Source of the DNA: CAZZNY01 sp964655935
GTDB lineage: Bacteria > Patescibacteriota > Gracilibacteria > BD1-5 > UBA2023
Direction: 5' to 3'
Assembly (NCBI GenBank): GCA_964655935.1
Contig: CAZZNY010000001.1
Location: 434,001-498,000, forward strand
Length of the DNA: 64,000 bases
In this document: positions 41,054-49,909 of the stretch, piece by piece
How positions within the stretch are numbered: position 1 is the stretch's first letter
Layout of the letters: the number at the start of each line of letters is the position of its first letter
Program-made: the position numbers and the translations under genes
The notes under the pieces: model-generated
Told to the model about the DNA's origin: nothing
Databases searched by the model: none
Seen by the model: the letters and a program-made list of their open reading frames with translations, nothing else

Positions 41054-41106
41054 TTTTTCAAAAACTAAAAACTAAAATCCTTTTCTTTATAACTTTGTAA
41101 CTAATA

Positions 41107-42015
41107 CTAGAATGACAGACCGGAAAGATCTTTCAGGAAAGTATAACACGCAAGGAGAATAATAGTAGCAATAACTGTATTGATCACGATATTTTTTCCT
41201 TTCTTTGCTTTCTCTTCATCACCTGCAGAGGTAATAAAATAGTACGCACCCATAATCAAGAAAAAGATCGCAACCGGTCCAGCGAAGAAAAGTGCAAGAT
41301 TCATAACTTTTGCGAAAACATTTTGTCCTTCCTGAATATTTCCACTGTATACCACACGAAACCATGCTTCGATAAAACCAAGCAAAATAAGGGATCCGAT
41401 TCACCAAACAAATTTGTTTTTTGCATTTTTCTGTTCCTTTTCATCTCCTTTTGCCATAATTAGCTTCACTCCGCCATATATGAGCATCAGTATAGCGATA
41501 AATAAGAGTCATACTTTCAAAAACTGAACCACTCCATTTTCTACCGTATTTCTCCAGACATCAAAATTAATAAACAAATTACTATTGTTTTCCGGAGCAG
41601 TAAATCAAGCTGCATCAATTCTGTCAGTAACATTTATTTTGTTTGCTGTCGGACTAAATAATTCATACATCTGTCATGGAATATTTACAAACAAAAACGC
41701 TGTCAATGACATATATAATTGTTTTTTAGCAGCAGCGACGGATTTTTCATCAAACCATACTCACAAAACCAAATGCGCTCCAGCATAGACCATCATGATA
41801 ATTGCAAGACCATTGATTATAATTTTAAATGTATGTAATATACTGATTCAACCTGTTTCAACTTTTTCAATTGTGGTTGCTCATGCTATTGGTTTTACTC
41901 AAATTTTTTCCATATCTGTACGAAAGCTATTTGGAAGATCAATTGCTCAAGCAAAAGAAACTGAAGTAATTCAGAGTAAAATTAAGGTAACAAACGAAAG
42001 GATGAATCGGCGCAT
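41107..42015 (-). CDS. Six-helix membrane protein with C-terminal T4SS pilin-like domain
   Basis: Only the last third is open under the standard code; with UGA as Gly the frame extends to ATG 42015 and gives 302 residues. The N-terminus is then a good signal peptide (RRFILSFVTLILLGITSVSF, cleavage near A-GAID). Hydrophobic segments follow: HTFKIIINGLAIIMMVYAGA, QLYMSLTAFLFVNIPGQMYE, FLKVGLLFIAILMLIYGGVK, VWGIGSLILLGFIEAWF, MNLALFFAGPVAIFFLIMGA and IVINTVIATIILLACYTFL. The last two are joined by the loop SAGDEEKAKKGKN, the same GDEEKAKKG-type hinge as in VirB2-like proteins. A second GDEKEQKN hinge in the middle suggests an internal duplication. It probably belongs to the same envelope apparatus as the neighbouring 40619 gene, in whose direction it is transcribed with a 53-bp gap. 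Confidence 0.78.
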
Positions 42016-42413
42016 AGATTGTTCTATAATAATAGATACTTGCAGATATTGTATCAATTTTTTCACTAAGTACAAGTAAAAAGCAGCAAATATCTCCAAG
42101 AAACGAGAGAAAATGTGAGAGTTTGAGAGAGGAAACTCTGCTATTTGGAGAAATTCTCGGGGTCTCGGGACAAATACTGTTTGAGCGGGATGCTAGAATT
42201 GCAGATATTGAGCGTAAGCTAACACAAGCGAGTTTATTTGTCCCGAGTGCTTTTGGTACTTTTGGCACCAAAAGTATACAAATATTCTCCTCTTTTCTAA
42301 AGGTGTTTCAAAACAGCGAAAGATCCCGGATATTTTCTGGAAGATTTTCTGTAACTTCAAAAAATACGTCATCCAGAAAATTCCCTCGATGACGTATTTC
42401 ATTCTTAATTCTT
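42016..42413. repeat. R6 long repeat, R4 palindrome and TTCTTAA repeat
   Basis: An R6 copy at 42077-42290 is closest to 7099-7283. On the + strand its frame can be read as FERDARIADIERKLTQASLF then VPSAFGTFGTKS, which looks protein-like, but no complete gene is evident. An R4 palindrome (42324-42393) and TTCTTAA units (42401-42414) lead to the pilT stop codon. Confidence 0.65.
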
Positions 42414-43472
42414 TTAATCTTCATTTGTAAAATATCCCATATAATCCTCCGCTTTGATAGTTCCCTGCTGTTCAAGTTTGTATCCGTATGAACGCATAGT
42501 TACCATTCCTTCCTGAGAACCCATTTCGATATTATTATTAATCTGAATCAAATCTCCAGATTTAATAAGATTTTTGATAGCTGGAGTAACATACATGATT
42601 TCAAAGATAGCAATTCGACCATTTCCATCAGCACGAGGGATGAGTCGCTGAGAAAGTACTCAGAGAAGACTGTCCGCAAGACGAATTCGTACCTGATTCT
42701 GAATATCAGGACTGAAGAATTGAACGACACGATTCAAAGTCTGAACAGAACCAGAAGTATGGAGCGTAGAGAATACTAAGTGACCCGTCTCGGCAAGATT
42801 AATTGCTGCTTCGACTGTCTCTTTGTCACGCATTTCTCAGACCATAACGATATCTGGATCTTCACGCATCGCAGCTCGAATAGCAGCGACAAAAGAATCA
42901 GTATCTCGACCGACTTCTCGTTGAGAAAAGATGGATTGATCATCAGTAAAAATAAATTCTATCGGATCTTCGATCGTGACCACGTGTTCTCGCCTAAGTT
43001 CATTGATTTTTTCGAGCATCGAAACCATCGTAGTAGACTTACCGGAACCTGTAGGACCAGTAACGAGGAATAATCCCTGTTTTGAATGGATGATTTTTTC
43101 GAGACTCGTCGGGAGTCCGAGTGTTTCCATTTTTTTAGCAAGTCGTTCAATACGACGCATGACGAATCCCATTCGACCAAGCTTAAAAAATCCATTTACA
43201 CGAAAACTCGTTCCGTCCGAACAGATGAAAGCAAAGTCGATATCTTTCTTTTCATGAAATTCATCGAGTCTTTTAGAATTTTCATTAAACATCTGAAGAG
43301 CGATTCGTTGCATAACTTCTCGGGTCATTTTTCCAGCCTGTGGAGCTTTCCCGAGCTTACCATGTACACGAAAAGCGATTTCATCTCATTCACAGATATG
43401 AATATCGGATGCTCCGATACGAATCGCGTGAGCTGTAATTCCTTCGATGTTGATTGCTTCTTGAAATGCCAT
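42414..43472 (-). CDS. pilT: Type IV pilus retraction ATPase PilT
   Basis: Hexameric ATPase that depolymerises type IV pili (twitching, DNA uptake). 352 residues, the usual PilT length. Features are an N-terminal domain (GASDIHICEGDEIAFRVHGK, the PilT/GspE pattern ending in a UGA Gly), RVNGFFKLGRMGFVMRRI, Walker A GPTGSGKSTT (~residue 140), TIEDPIEFIF, REVGRDTDSFVAAIRAAMRE, Walker B region DPDIVMVGEMRDKETVEAAI (Gly by UGA) and the His box GHLVFSTLHTSGSVQTLNRV. The C-terminal region (LIPRADGNGRIAIFEIMYVT) matches PilT. Four or so UGA codons are Gly. The PilB/GspE-like ATPase at 58 kb could be its extension partner. An unnamed coiled-coil protein lies directly upstream on the same strand. Confidence 0.95.
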
Positions 43473-43536
43473 AAATAGATTAATTAGTGAAAAAGAACAA
43501 TAGATATTCCTTCTTAATTCTTAATTCTTAATTCTT

Positions 43537-44388
43537 TTAGGCTGCCTTTTGAGATTGGAAAAGCTTGATCATATCAATAACTCGAGATTTTTCTTGATCA
43601 ATTTTATCGATTTCTTTATTAATTGCCACATTTTCTTTCTTGAGCGTAGCAATTTGTTTATTAAATTCAGTAATAGCCTGATTTCGTTTTTCGATTTCTT
43701 GCTCTCTTTCCTGTCGAACAAGATCATGATTTGCATTAAGTGCTTCGAGCTTACTGATAGAATCATCGAGGATATCAAGTGGATTTTCGAGAGGTTTTGA
43801 TTCAATTTTTACTTCAGATTGCACTGGAGCAAATGTGGTGATGTTTTCTACAACCGAAGTGGAAAACATATCCATCATTGGAGTATCTGTTGGAGTAGAA
43901 AATAGATCTACTGTTTTTTCTTGTACGGTCGCAGTTTCAACTGCTGGCTCAAGAACAAACATAGTATCTTCTACCATTGGAACCTTATCTTCTTCTTTTG
44001 AGTTTACTTGTACGAGAAGTTGATTCAGATCCTGAACATCAGTAATTGTTTCAGTTTTTGGTTCTTCAGTGATAAAAGTTACTTCTGGATCAATCGCAGA
44101 AATAATAGCTGGTTCATCAGAAAAGGAAATAATTCCTTCCGGTACGACTGGCTCGGTAATAACTACTGGTGCAGCTGTTTCTTCTACTGCCACGGTATTG
44201 TTATCAAAAAAAGAGATTGAATCTCGAACGCTTGGTGCAGGTGCACTTATAGTATCATCGATAATAATAATTGAATCATCTCCTTGTCCAGAAGTTCCTC
44301 CAGAAGAAGAGGTAGATCCAGAAGTAGATGGAGTAGCTACTGTTTGATTTGCTGTATGAGCAGAAATCACATCATCGAAAAGTCCCAT
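43537..44388 (-). CDS. Acidic low-complexity protein with C-terminal coiled coil
   Basis: 283 residues starting MGLFDDVISAHTANQTVATP. Residues ~20-45 are Ser/Gly-rich and ~45-200 are rich in Val, Thr, Pro, Glu and Asp (repeated VEETAAPVVITEPVVPEG-like text), so probably disordered. From ~205 to the end there is a clear coiled coil with Lys/Glu heptads (KLEALNANHDLVRQEREQEI, then KRNQAITEFNKQIATLKKEN). No UGA codon and no membrane segment were seen. I chose ATG 44388 over an upstream in-frame one because a consensus promoter lies between them. It is 64 bp upstream of pilT and may be an accessory of the pilus machine, but no family is recognised. Confidence 0.75.
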   Translation of the reverse strand: MGLFDDVISAHTANQTVATPSTSGSTSSSGGTSGQGDDSIIIIDDTISAPAPSVRDSISFFDNNTVAVEETAAPVVITEPVVPEGIISFSDEPAIISAIDPEVTFITEEPKTETITDVQDLNQLLVQVNSKEEDKVPMVEDTMFVLEPAVETATVQEKTVDLFSTPTDTPMMDMFSTSVVENITTFAPVQSEVKIESKPLENPLDILDDSISKLEALNANHDLVRQEREQEIEKRNQAITEFNKQIATLKKENVAINKEIDKIDQEKSRVIDMIKLFQSQKAA

Positions 44389-44418
44389 ATGTTTTTGTTT
44401 TAATAATATAACAGAAGT

Positions 44419-44447
44419 ATAGTAACATATTCTAAAAATATTTGCAA
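44419..44447 (-). promoter_or_regulatory. Sigma-70 type promoter of the coiled-coil/pilT unit
   Basis: On the - strand TTGCAA (44447-44442) and TACTAT (44424-44419) are 17 bp apart and ~30 bp before the ATG. Confidence 0.55.
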
Positions 44448-44518
44448 AAAAATGAGATGTTTTTATACTTGCCGAGCAAAAAAGTTTTAATGGGTCATTC
44501 ATAACAAGATATTAGCCA

Positions 44519-44550
44519 CTTTAAACTTTGAACTTTAAACTTTAAACTTT
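44519..44550. repeat. TTTAAACTT tandem repeat in the ybaB leader
   Basis: Three to four tandem copies of ACTTTAAAC type units end 5 bp before the ATG. Same unit and same orientation to the gene as in the serS leader (10127-10157). Confidence 0.8.
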
Positions 44551-44555
44551 TAGTT

Positions 44556-44858
44556 ATGGACTATAATAAAGCAAAGGAACTTCTCAAACTCCAACAAGAA
44601 GCTTCTAAGATCAAAAATGAACTCTCAAATATTCACATCGAAGCGGAAGTGGATGGGGTGGTTATTACTGTCGATGGCGAGATGAAAGTGATCACAACAA
44701 AAATCGAGAATCTCGAAATCCTTAAAGATGTAGAAAAACTCGAAAAAGCTATCACTGCAGCAGCAAATAAAGGAATCAAGAAATCACAAGAAATTGCAGC
44801 TGATAAAATGAAAGGAATCATGGGAAGCATGGGAATGGATTTTCCTATGGCAGGCTAA
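44556..44858 (+). CDS. YbaB/EbfC-family nucleoid-associated protein
   Basis: Small DNA-binding protein of the YbaB/EbfC family, in many bacteria encoded with dnaX/recR. 100 residues: MDYNKAKELLKLQQEASKIK (N-terminal helix), IHIEAEVDGVVITVDGEMKV (beta hairpin with the conserved G-V-T-VDG-M pattern) and a C-terminal helix VEKLEKAITAAANKGIKKSQ ending in a Met/Gly-rich tail (GIMGSMGMDFPMAG). There is no UGA codon. No recR or dnaX neighbour is present; the gene stands alone between the divergent coiled-coil gene and a convergent M23/SLH gene. The start ATG follows a tandem-repeat leader. Confidence 0.88.
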   Translation: MDYNKAKELLKLQQEASKIKNELSNIHIEAEVDGVVITVDGEMKVITTKIENLEILKDVEKLEKAITAAANKGIKKSQEIAADKMKGIMGSMGMDFPMAG

Positions 44859-44860
44859 AA

Positions 44861-44908
44861 AAACAAAAATAACCCCGGGGTTTTGAAACCCCGGGGTTAT
44901 TTTTGTTT
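44861..44908. terminator. Bidirectional terminator with a 23-bp perfect stem
   Basis: AAACAAAAATAACCCCGGGG plus TTT is perfectly complementary to 44886-44908 around a TG centre. It lies between convergent ybaB and the M23/SLH gene, whose stop codon is partly inside. The core is identical to the terminator at 20388-20433. Confidence 0.9.
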
Positions 44909-46107
44909 TAACTCATAAGCACATACACAGCACTTGCTACTTCTGCTCGTTCCATGGACCGATTTGGTTCGAAGTTATTTCCAGAAAAATGCATAAGTTC
45001 ACTCATTTTTGCGAGATTAGCATATGGTGCATACCAAGTATCTACAGGAACATCGTCAAAAACCTGAAATGAAACAGTATCAAGAGAATCTTTATTAAGC
45101 GTATTGATAATAATTTTAAGTGCTTCTGCTCGAGTAATAGTCTTATTTGGACCAAAGGTTCCATCAGCATAACCACCGATAATCCCTCGTGCTTTTGCAG
45201 TTGCTATATATGGTGCATACCAAGCATTTCCATCTACATCACTAAATGTATTTGGAAGTGAAGCATCAGGGATTATTCCAGCCGCTCAGAATACCATCTT
45301 AAGAAGTTCAGCTCGTGTAATATCACCAGTTGGTCGGAATCGAGTATTTTCCTTACTAAGAATTCATTTTTTTGAAAGATATTTGATGGCTTCAAAGTAC
45401 GGAGTACGAGCATCAACATCTATAAATCCATCTTCATCTACTACCGGTTTTACGTTTGCTGTTGTTGTCGTAGTGGTGGTTGTCGTAATGGTTGTTCCTC
45501 ATGAAACAGAAGAAATATTTGACATAACCACACCAGCGATACTATCGAGATAGACAAGAGGATTAATAGTATATTTTCGAGCATTTTCGAGACCAAGTCA
45601 TTTATTTACGGCTTCAAAAAATCCAAGACCTGCTTCACTACTATCTTTGTAGGTGAATGGCCAATACGGATGGAATGGAGCATTTCCTGTATCAATCTGA
45701 AAATGAAGATGTTCTCCGGTCGAATTTCCTGTACTTCCAGACTGTCCGATCGTCTGCCCTTCAGCTACAATATCTCCAGTAGTCACAGAAAGTGCTGAGA
45801 GATGAAGATGACAGCTATAGAGCGTGGTTGTTTTTGTATGATCTTCTGGATCAATTGCTCAAGCGTGTTTAAGAACTACATAATTTCCATTGGATGCATT
45901 TGTACCAGCAAAATGAACTAGACCCGGCATACAAGCGAGAACATTATCATGTGGTGTTGCAGGAATAATATCTACTCCTGGATGACTTCCATCACCTTCA
46001 CTATAATCACCATCGACATAATTACCAAGATACACAGTCGTAAAAATATTCCAAGTTGCAGCAAGATTTTTTGAATCGTATTTCGCTTTTATTTTGAGTG
46101 GGTACAT
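44908..46107 (-). CDS. M23 metallopeptidase domain fused to three SLH domains
   Basis: 399 residues with a few UGA codons as Gly. The N-terminal ~170 residues contain a LytM/M23 fold: SHPGVDIIPATPHDN (His and Asp zinc ligands near residue 42-46), NYVVLKHAG, CHLHLSALSV and GNSTGEHLHFQIDTG (HxH ligand near 130). After a Thr-rich linker (TTITTTTTTTTANVKP, ~residue 215) three S-layer-homology repeats follow (GFIDVDARTPYFEAIKYLSK; FSDVDGNAWYAPYIATAKAR; FDDVPVDTWYAPYANLAKMS), with TRAE motifs in the first two and ERAE in the third. The peptidase would cut peptidoglycan cross-links or be a scaffold; SLH domains bind secondary wall polymers. Oddly, the N-terminus (MYPLKIKAKYDSKNLAATWN) is not a signal peptide. 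No other upstream start with a signal is visible. Confidence 0.88.
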
Positions 46108-46112
46108 AGCGC

Positions 46113-46321
46113 AAGAATTAAGAATTAAGAATTTAGAAAATCAATACGTCATCCCGGAATTTTCTGGATATTTTAGGATTTCGAAGCAGCGGAACATCTT
46201 CCAGAAAATATCCGGGATCTTCCTCTAGAATATTATACTTTTCGAAGTATTATAAAAAGTATTTGTTCCGTTTTTTATCGGAAACGCTTCATTATAAACA
46301 ATTCTTCAGAAAAATTCAAAC
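46113..46321. repeat. TTCTTAA leader repeat and R4 palindrome
   Basis: TTAAGAATTAAGAATTTAG at 46113-46135 lies 6 bp upstream of the M23/SLH start. An R4 unit at 46144-46224 has the arms GTCATCCCGGAATTTTCTGG and CCAGAAAATATCCGGGATC. Confidence 0.7.
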
Positions 46322-47065
46322 TTACTTTATTTTCTTCATTGTCACATTTGTTTCTTTCGTCTTAATACCAAGTTCCATATCCTCTGGTAGTTCTTTGGTT
46401 ACATCTTTTTTGAGATTATCCATATCATTTCCTGTTACTTCGAGAATTTGTTTTTGATATTCCATTTTTTGATCGATAAAATCTTTTGAGAAGATCCTAT
46501 CAGAAAGATGATCAAGCCATTCAACAAATTTATTTGAATAAAATCCTGTCATAAAAGAGAGAACTCCATACATATAAATACTCTGAACAGTTAATTCACC
46601 TACTCCAGATACAAAACCAAGCCCGCTTCGCGCGATGAAATAACAGATAATTCCAAGAAAAACACTTCCGAACGGTTGAGTTACAAATGAAAGAAACCAC
46701 GTATAGTTGAATCGTTCAATATACATCTCGACTCGAATGAGTTTTTGAAACTGTTCGAATGTAATGTTTTTCCCGCGATAATCACTATAGGCCTGATCAT
46801 AAATATTCGCATAACGGACACTCGTATAAAAAACACGAATCGCAAACGAAACACCTCAGAAGACGCTCATCGCGATAATAAAGAGAATCATCTTTCCCTC
46901 CATAATGATCGCTTTCGGTAAAACATCAGTTCCGGTAGCTCATAAAAATACATTCAAATCGAATCGGATCGCCATCTTCACAAGAAGAAAAGCGACAAAT
47001 ATAAGAAATCCGAACCACACAAGTGTAGCAAGTTTTGCGACCGAATTTCTAGCTTCAGAAGACAT
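46322..47065 (-). CDS. Four-helix membrane protein, unknown function
   Basis: 247 residues from ATG 47065 with two UGA codons as Gly. Membrane segments are at residues ~10-32 (KLATLVWFGFLIFVAFLLVK), ~55-80 (ILFIIAMSVFGGVSFAIRVF), ~120-145 (FLSFVTQPFGSVFLGIICYF) and ~150-175 (LTVQSIYMYGVLSFMTGFYS). A cytoplasmic charged C-terminus (DRIFSKDFIDQKMEYQKQIL) looks helical. I do not recognise a family. It stands between two peptidase genes on the same strand, each separated by repeats, so a role in envelope biogenesis is only suggested by place. Confidence 0.75.
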
Positions 47066-47098
47066 ATACGACAGTTAAAAATTAAAGTTCAGAGTTTT

Positions 47099-47191
47099 TG
47101 TCATCCTGAGTGAAACGAAGGATCCCTTATAAAAAAGTGGTCTACAAGGGATTCTTCGCTGCGCTCCGCTCCATTCAGAATAACAAGTCTA
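47099..47191. repeat. R3 dispersed palindrome
   Basis: GTCATCCTGAGTGAAACGAA at one end and CGCTCCATTCAGAATAACA at the other; the same family as the copy inside queA. Confidence 0.75.
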
Positions 47192-47205
47192 TGTTTTTTA
47201 ATCCG

Positions 47206-49278
47206 CTATTTAATCCTAAATTCGAAATCATCAGGAACATACGTACCTTTGAGAGTTGAAAGACATTTGACTATATTATTATGCCAATGATCACTGGATG
47301 ATGCATAAATACTTCACGTCTTATTTCCCCATCGAGAAAGCTGATCAATTGTGGTATATTTTCCTAGGAACTGGTTATTGAGCGTCTTTATCATCCAATA
47401 AATTCCTTCTCTTGCATCAGCAAATTCGTATGTCGAACCGGAATCTGTATTTCCGATATTTCCTACGTTATATGCAGTTTTTAAATTTTTTCAGAGACCA
47501 GTCTCTGCGAGACCTACACACATTGTAAAACTTGGATCGATATTTCCGCTAATTGATTCTTCTATCCATGTATTCCAGTTTTGAAAATCTGAAGTCGCAT
47601 ACTTTGCCAATAAACTTTTTTGTCGTTCCATTTCTGTCGCTCATCGAATTATAAATCCTCGTTCAAAACTTCCGATATTAACCTGATTTCCATATTTTGC
47701 TCGAAGATCTTCTATGTATTTGAATCGATATTTAGAATCGAGAGATTTATAAGTAAGCGCTGTCGTATCGAGATATCGAAGCGGATCGATCGGTTCCCTA
47801 TTCTGATAGAGTTCAAAATGCAGATGTGGACCACTTGTCATTGGTCCGGCACCAGGAGTACCAGGAGCTCATCCGGATTTTGCGATAACCTGACCTGATT
47901 TTACATAATCATATTTTGAGACCATCACTTCTGAGATATGTCCATAAACAGTTACAAATCCTTCCGGATGCTTAAGGGCCATATATCCATATCCTCACTC
48001 TGTCGGTTCGTTGATAAAATATACATATCCATCGGCTGGTGCGACAATATCAGTTCCTTGAGAAACACGAATATCGATGGCATCATGAGCACTTCCAAGT
48101 GCTGACATATAATCCGGATCACGGAAATATGTAGAAATACCCTTGATCTGATCTACTGGCCAATTCAATTTATTTTGTCCAGGATTGAGATCATGAGTTC
48201 GGAGTTTTTGTTCAAGGTAGTAAAATAATTTAATTTGTGTACATTTATTATCTGCATCATTTTTTGCGAGCTCGACTATCGAATCATCGATCTGTTCTTT
48301 TCCTGGCTCAAATGCTGGACATTTATATTTTTTTCCTATCGTCGCATAGGCTAAAGTATAATCATTATTAATCTCCGAGAGTCGCTCTTGTGCCTGTTCC
48401 ACTCGAGCTTGGCGAGACATGATATATTGATTAAAAAGCGCCTCTTGATTTTTTGTCTCTTCAAGAAGTTGTTGTTTATACTTTTTTTCTGTCTCAAGTT
48501 CTTGCATTTTTCTCTCAAGTTCCAGTTTAAATTTCAAATTATCAATCTTCTCTTTTTTGAGCATTTCTTTCGTATAATAATATTCTCGAATAAGTCCACG
48601 GTGAATCTCTATAAAATTCTGACCAGTTACTTCAATAATCGATTTGAAGTGAATGTCATTAATAATATCTGAAAGATTTCCATCATTTAAAATAATCGAT
48701 CGAACAATATCGAGCTCATTATCTTCGCCATATACCATATCTCATTTTGAGTAAATATAGCTGACATATTCCAAGAGTGATGCTTTATTTGAAGAAATTT
48801 TTGTCTCGAGATCAAGAATATTTTGCATGAATTCTGCGATTTTTTGATTGGTTGCGGAGATAAGATCGCGTGTTTCTTCGACTGCTTTTTCTGCTTCTTC
48901 GATATTCAGATCGATCTGAGCAATGTAACTCTTGAGTGTTATTTTTTCTTTCGTGACTTCTTTTTTCTTTTCTTTATATTGTTCTTTTGAGTCCTCGAGA
49001 CGATTTACGATTTCTTCGAGACTATTAAGTCGACTTTCTTTATCGAAAATAATCGATTCGTCTTCATTTGAAAATGGAACCGCCTCGAAAATAAGTTCTT
49101 TCTCTTGCTCTTTAAAATTATCAAGAATTTTTCCGGTTCTTGATTTTTTGATTCCGACAAAGGTGGTAGAATCAGCCTTTTGTGTATCCTCTTTTATCGT
49201 AGCGGCAAGAGTGGTCTGAAAAAAAGAGAGAATAAGCAATGCGGAAATGACTGTTTGTGTTTTTTGTTTGAACATCAT
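47206..49278 (-). CDS. Secreted murein hydrolase activator-like protein: coiled coil, M23 peptidase, lysozyme-like C-terminus
   Basis: 690 residues built across UGA codons. Signal peptide (TVISALLILSFFQTTLAATI). Residues ~55-345 form long coiled coils (NSLEEIVNRLEDSKEQYKEK; KIDNLKFKLELERKMQELET), as in EnvC/PcsB-type division hydrolases. The M23 domain (~375-520) has zinc-ligand motifs HDAIDIRV and PHLHFEL, plus LKHPEGFVTVYGHISEVMV. The last ~125 residues (FTMCVGLAETGLGKNLKTAY; NVGNIGNTDSGSTYEFADAR) resemble the glucosaminidase/lysozyme-like fold with a catalytic Glu in LAETGLGK. This combination could cut both glycan and peptide. The Gly in several loops is UGA. The start at MMFK is supported by the signal peptide. 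A role in daughter-cell separation or in attacking a host wall are both possible; the sequence does not decide. Confidence 0.87.
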
Positions 49279-49409
49279 GATAACTTGAATGAATACGAGA
49301 TATACGAAGAAATTCTATCATAGATTTTTACCTGATGCAAATAGATGATATTGACAACCTGGAAATAGTATGAAAAGAAAATGACACCATCCGCTCAATG
49401 CAAATAGTG

Positions 49410-49589
49410 TCATAGGATTTTGAAGTACTTTCTGAGAAAAGCGCTCATCATATAGACAAGAACTGAACCAAAAAGCAACTTCTGAAAGAAAGGGTGAACA
49501 AAAGCGGAATAATCCATGAATCCTAAAAAAATCAGGAGCATCATGAAGGAGCCGCCCAGCTTGTAACCCGAACGTACCAGGTGTTTCAT
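49410..49589 (-). CDS. Small membrane protein behind a perfect Shine-Dalgarno sequence; ends at UGA
   Basis: ATG 49589 is preceded by TTAAGGAGGGAAA. The frame encodes MKHLVRSGYKLGGSFMMLLI and continues with two hydrophobic segments, ending FLRKYFKIL at a UGA codon (59 residues). With UGA as Gly the frame would run on through ~70 further codons of unprotein-like text and overlap the murein-hydrolase start, so termination at UGA seems better. If so, the ORF comes from a standard-code source such as a phage or plasmid. No family is recognised; a holin-like or toxin-like role is only a guess. Alternatively it is a decayed remnant. Confidence 0.4.
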   Translation of the reverse strand: MKHLVRSGYKLGGSFMMLLIFLGFMDYSAFVHPFFQKLLFGSVLVYMMSAFLRKYFKIL

Positions 49590-49658
49590 TTTCCCTCCTT
49601 AAAGGGAATGCGCCCAATATGTCTTTTGGACAATCGGGCGCGGGGTTGGAGGATACCT

Positions 49659-49784
49659 CTACTTTAAGAAGCTTACGATTACGGGGGTAAAAGATATACC
49701 CCCCATAATCAAGATTCCAAGCACAAGGATGATCGAGGCCTTGTTATGGGCCTCAGGAGTTGTGTGGGTGTGAAACCTGTACAT
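49659..49784 (-). CDS. 41-residue single-helix membrane peptide
   Basis: ATG to TAG frame: a His/Thr-rich start (MYRFHTHTTPEAHNKAS) and one membrane segment (SIILVLGILIMGGISFTPVI) ending VSFLK. GGAG lies 11 nt before the ATG. It has no UGA. It is followed by a GC-rich hairpin and then by the 49589 ORF, so the two look like one small operon. No homologue is known to me. Confidence 0.4.
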   Translation of the reverse strand: MYRFHTHTTPEAHNKASIILVLGILIMGGISFTPVIVSFLK

Positions 49785-49909
49785 ATTCCATCTCCGAAGA
49801 TGATACCACGCTACGAGCGTGGAGAGATTTTAAAAATCCACGCCATAGAATTGGGCGTGGTCATTTTACTCAAACTTTTTTTAAGTCAAACTATTTTCTG
49901 CAATATTTT

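Larger units (their letters stand above)
49279..49909. other. GC-richer, hairpin-packed spacer with a foreign appearance
   Basis: The sequence between 49540 and 49860 is visibly richer in G and C than the flanks. It contains at least four hairpins: GCGCCC/GGGCGC (49610-49641), GGGGGTA/TACCCCC (49683-49703), CCACGCT/AGCGTGG (49806-49822) and CCACGCC/GGGCGTGG (49838-49860). On the - strand it carries two tiny ORFs, the second preceded by AAGGAGG, the only strong Shine-Dalgarno sequence I noticed at a start in the window. A possible promoter (TTGACT, 15-bp spacer, TAAAAT) is at 49889-49863 on the - strand. Confidence 0.55.

Noticed and set aside
43569..43805. Alternative frame in the coiled-coil gene
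   Set aside because: Out-of-frame Lys/Asn/Leu-rich shadow of the coiled coil.
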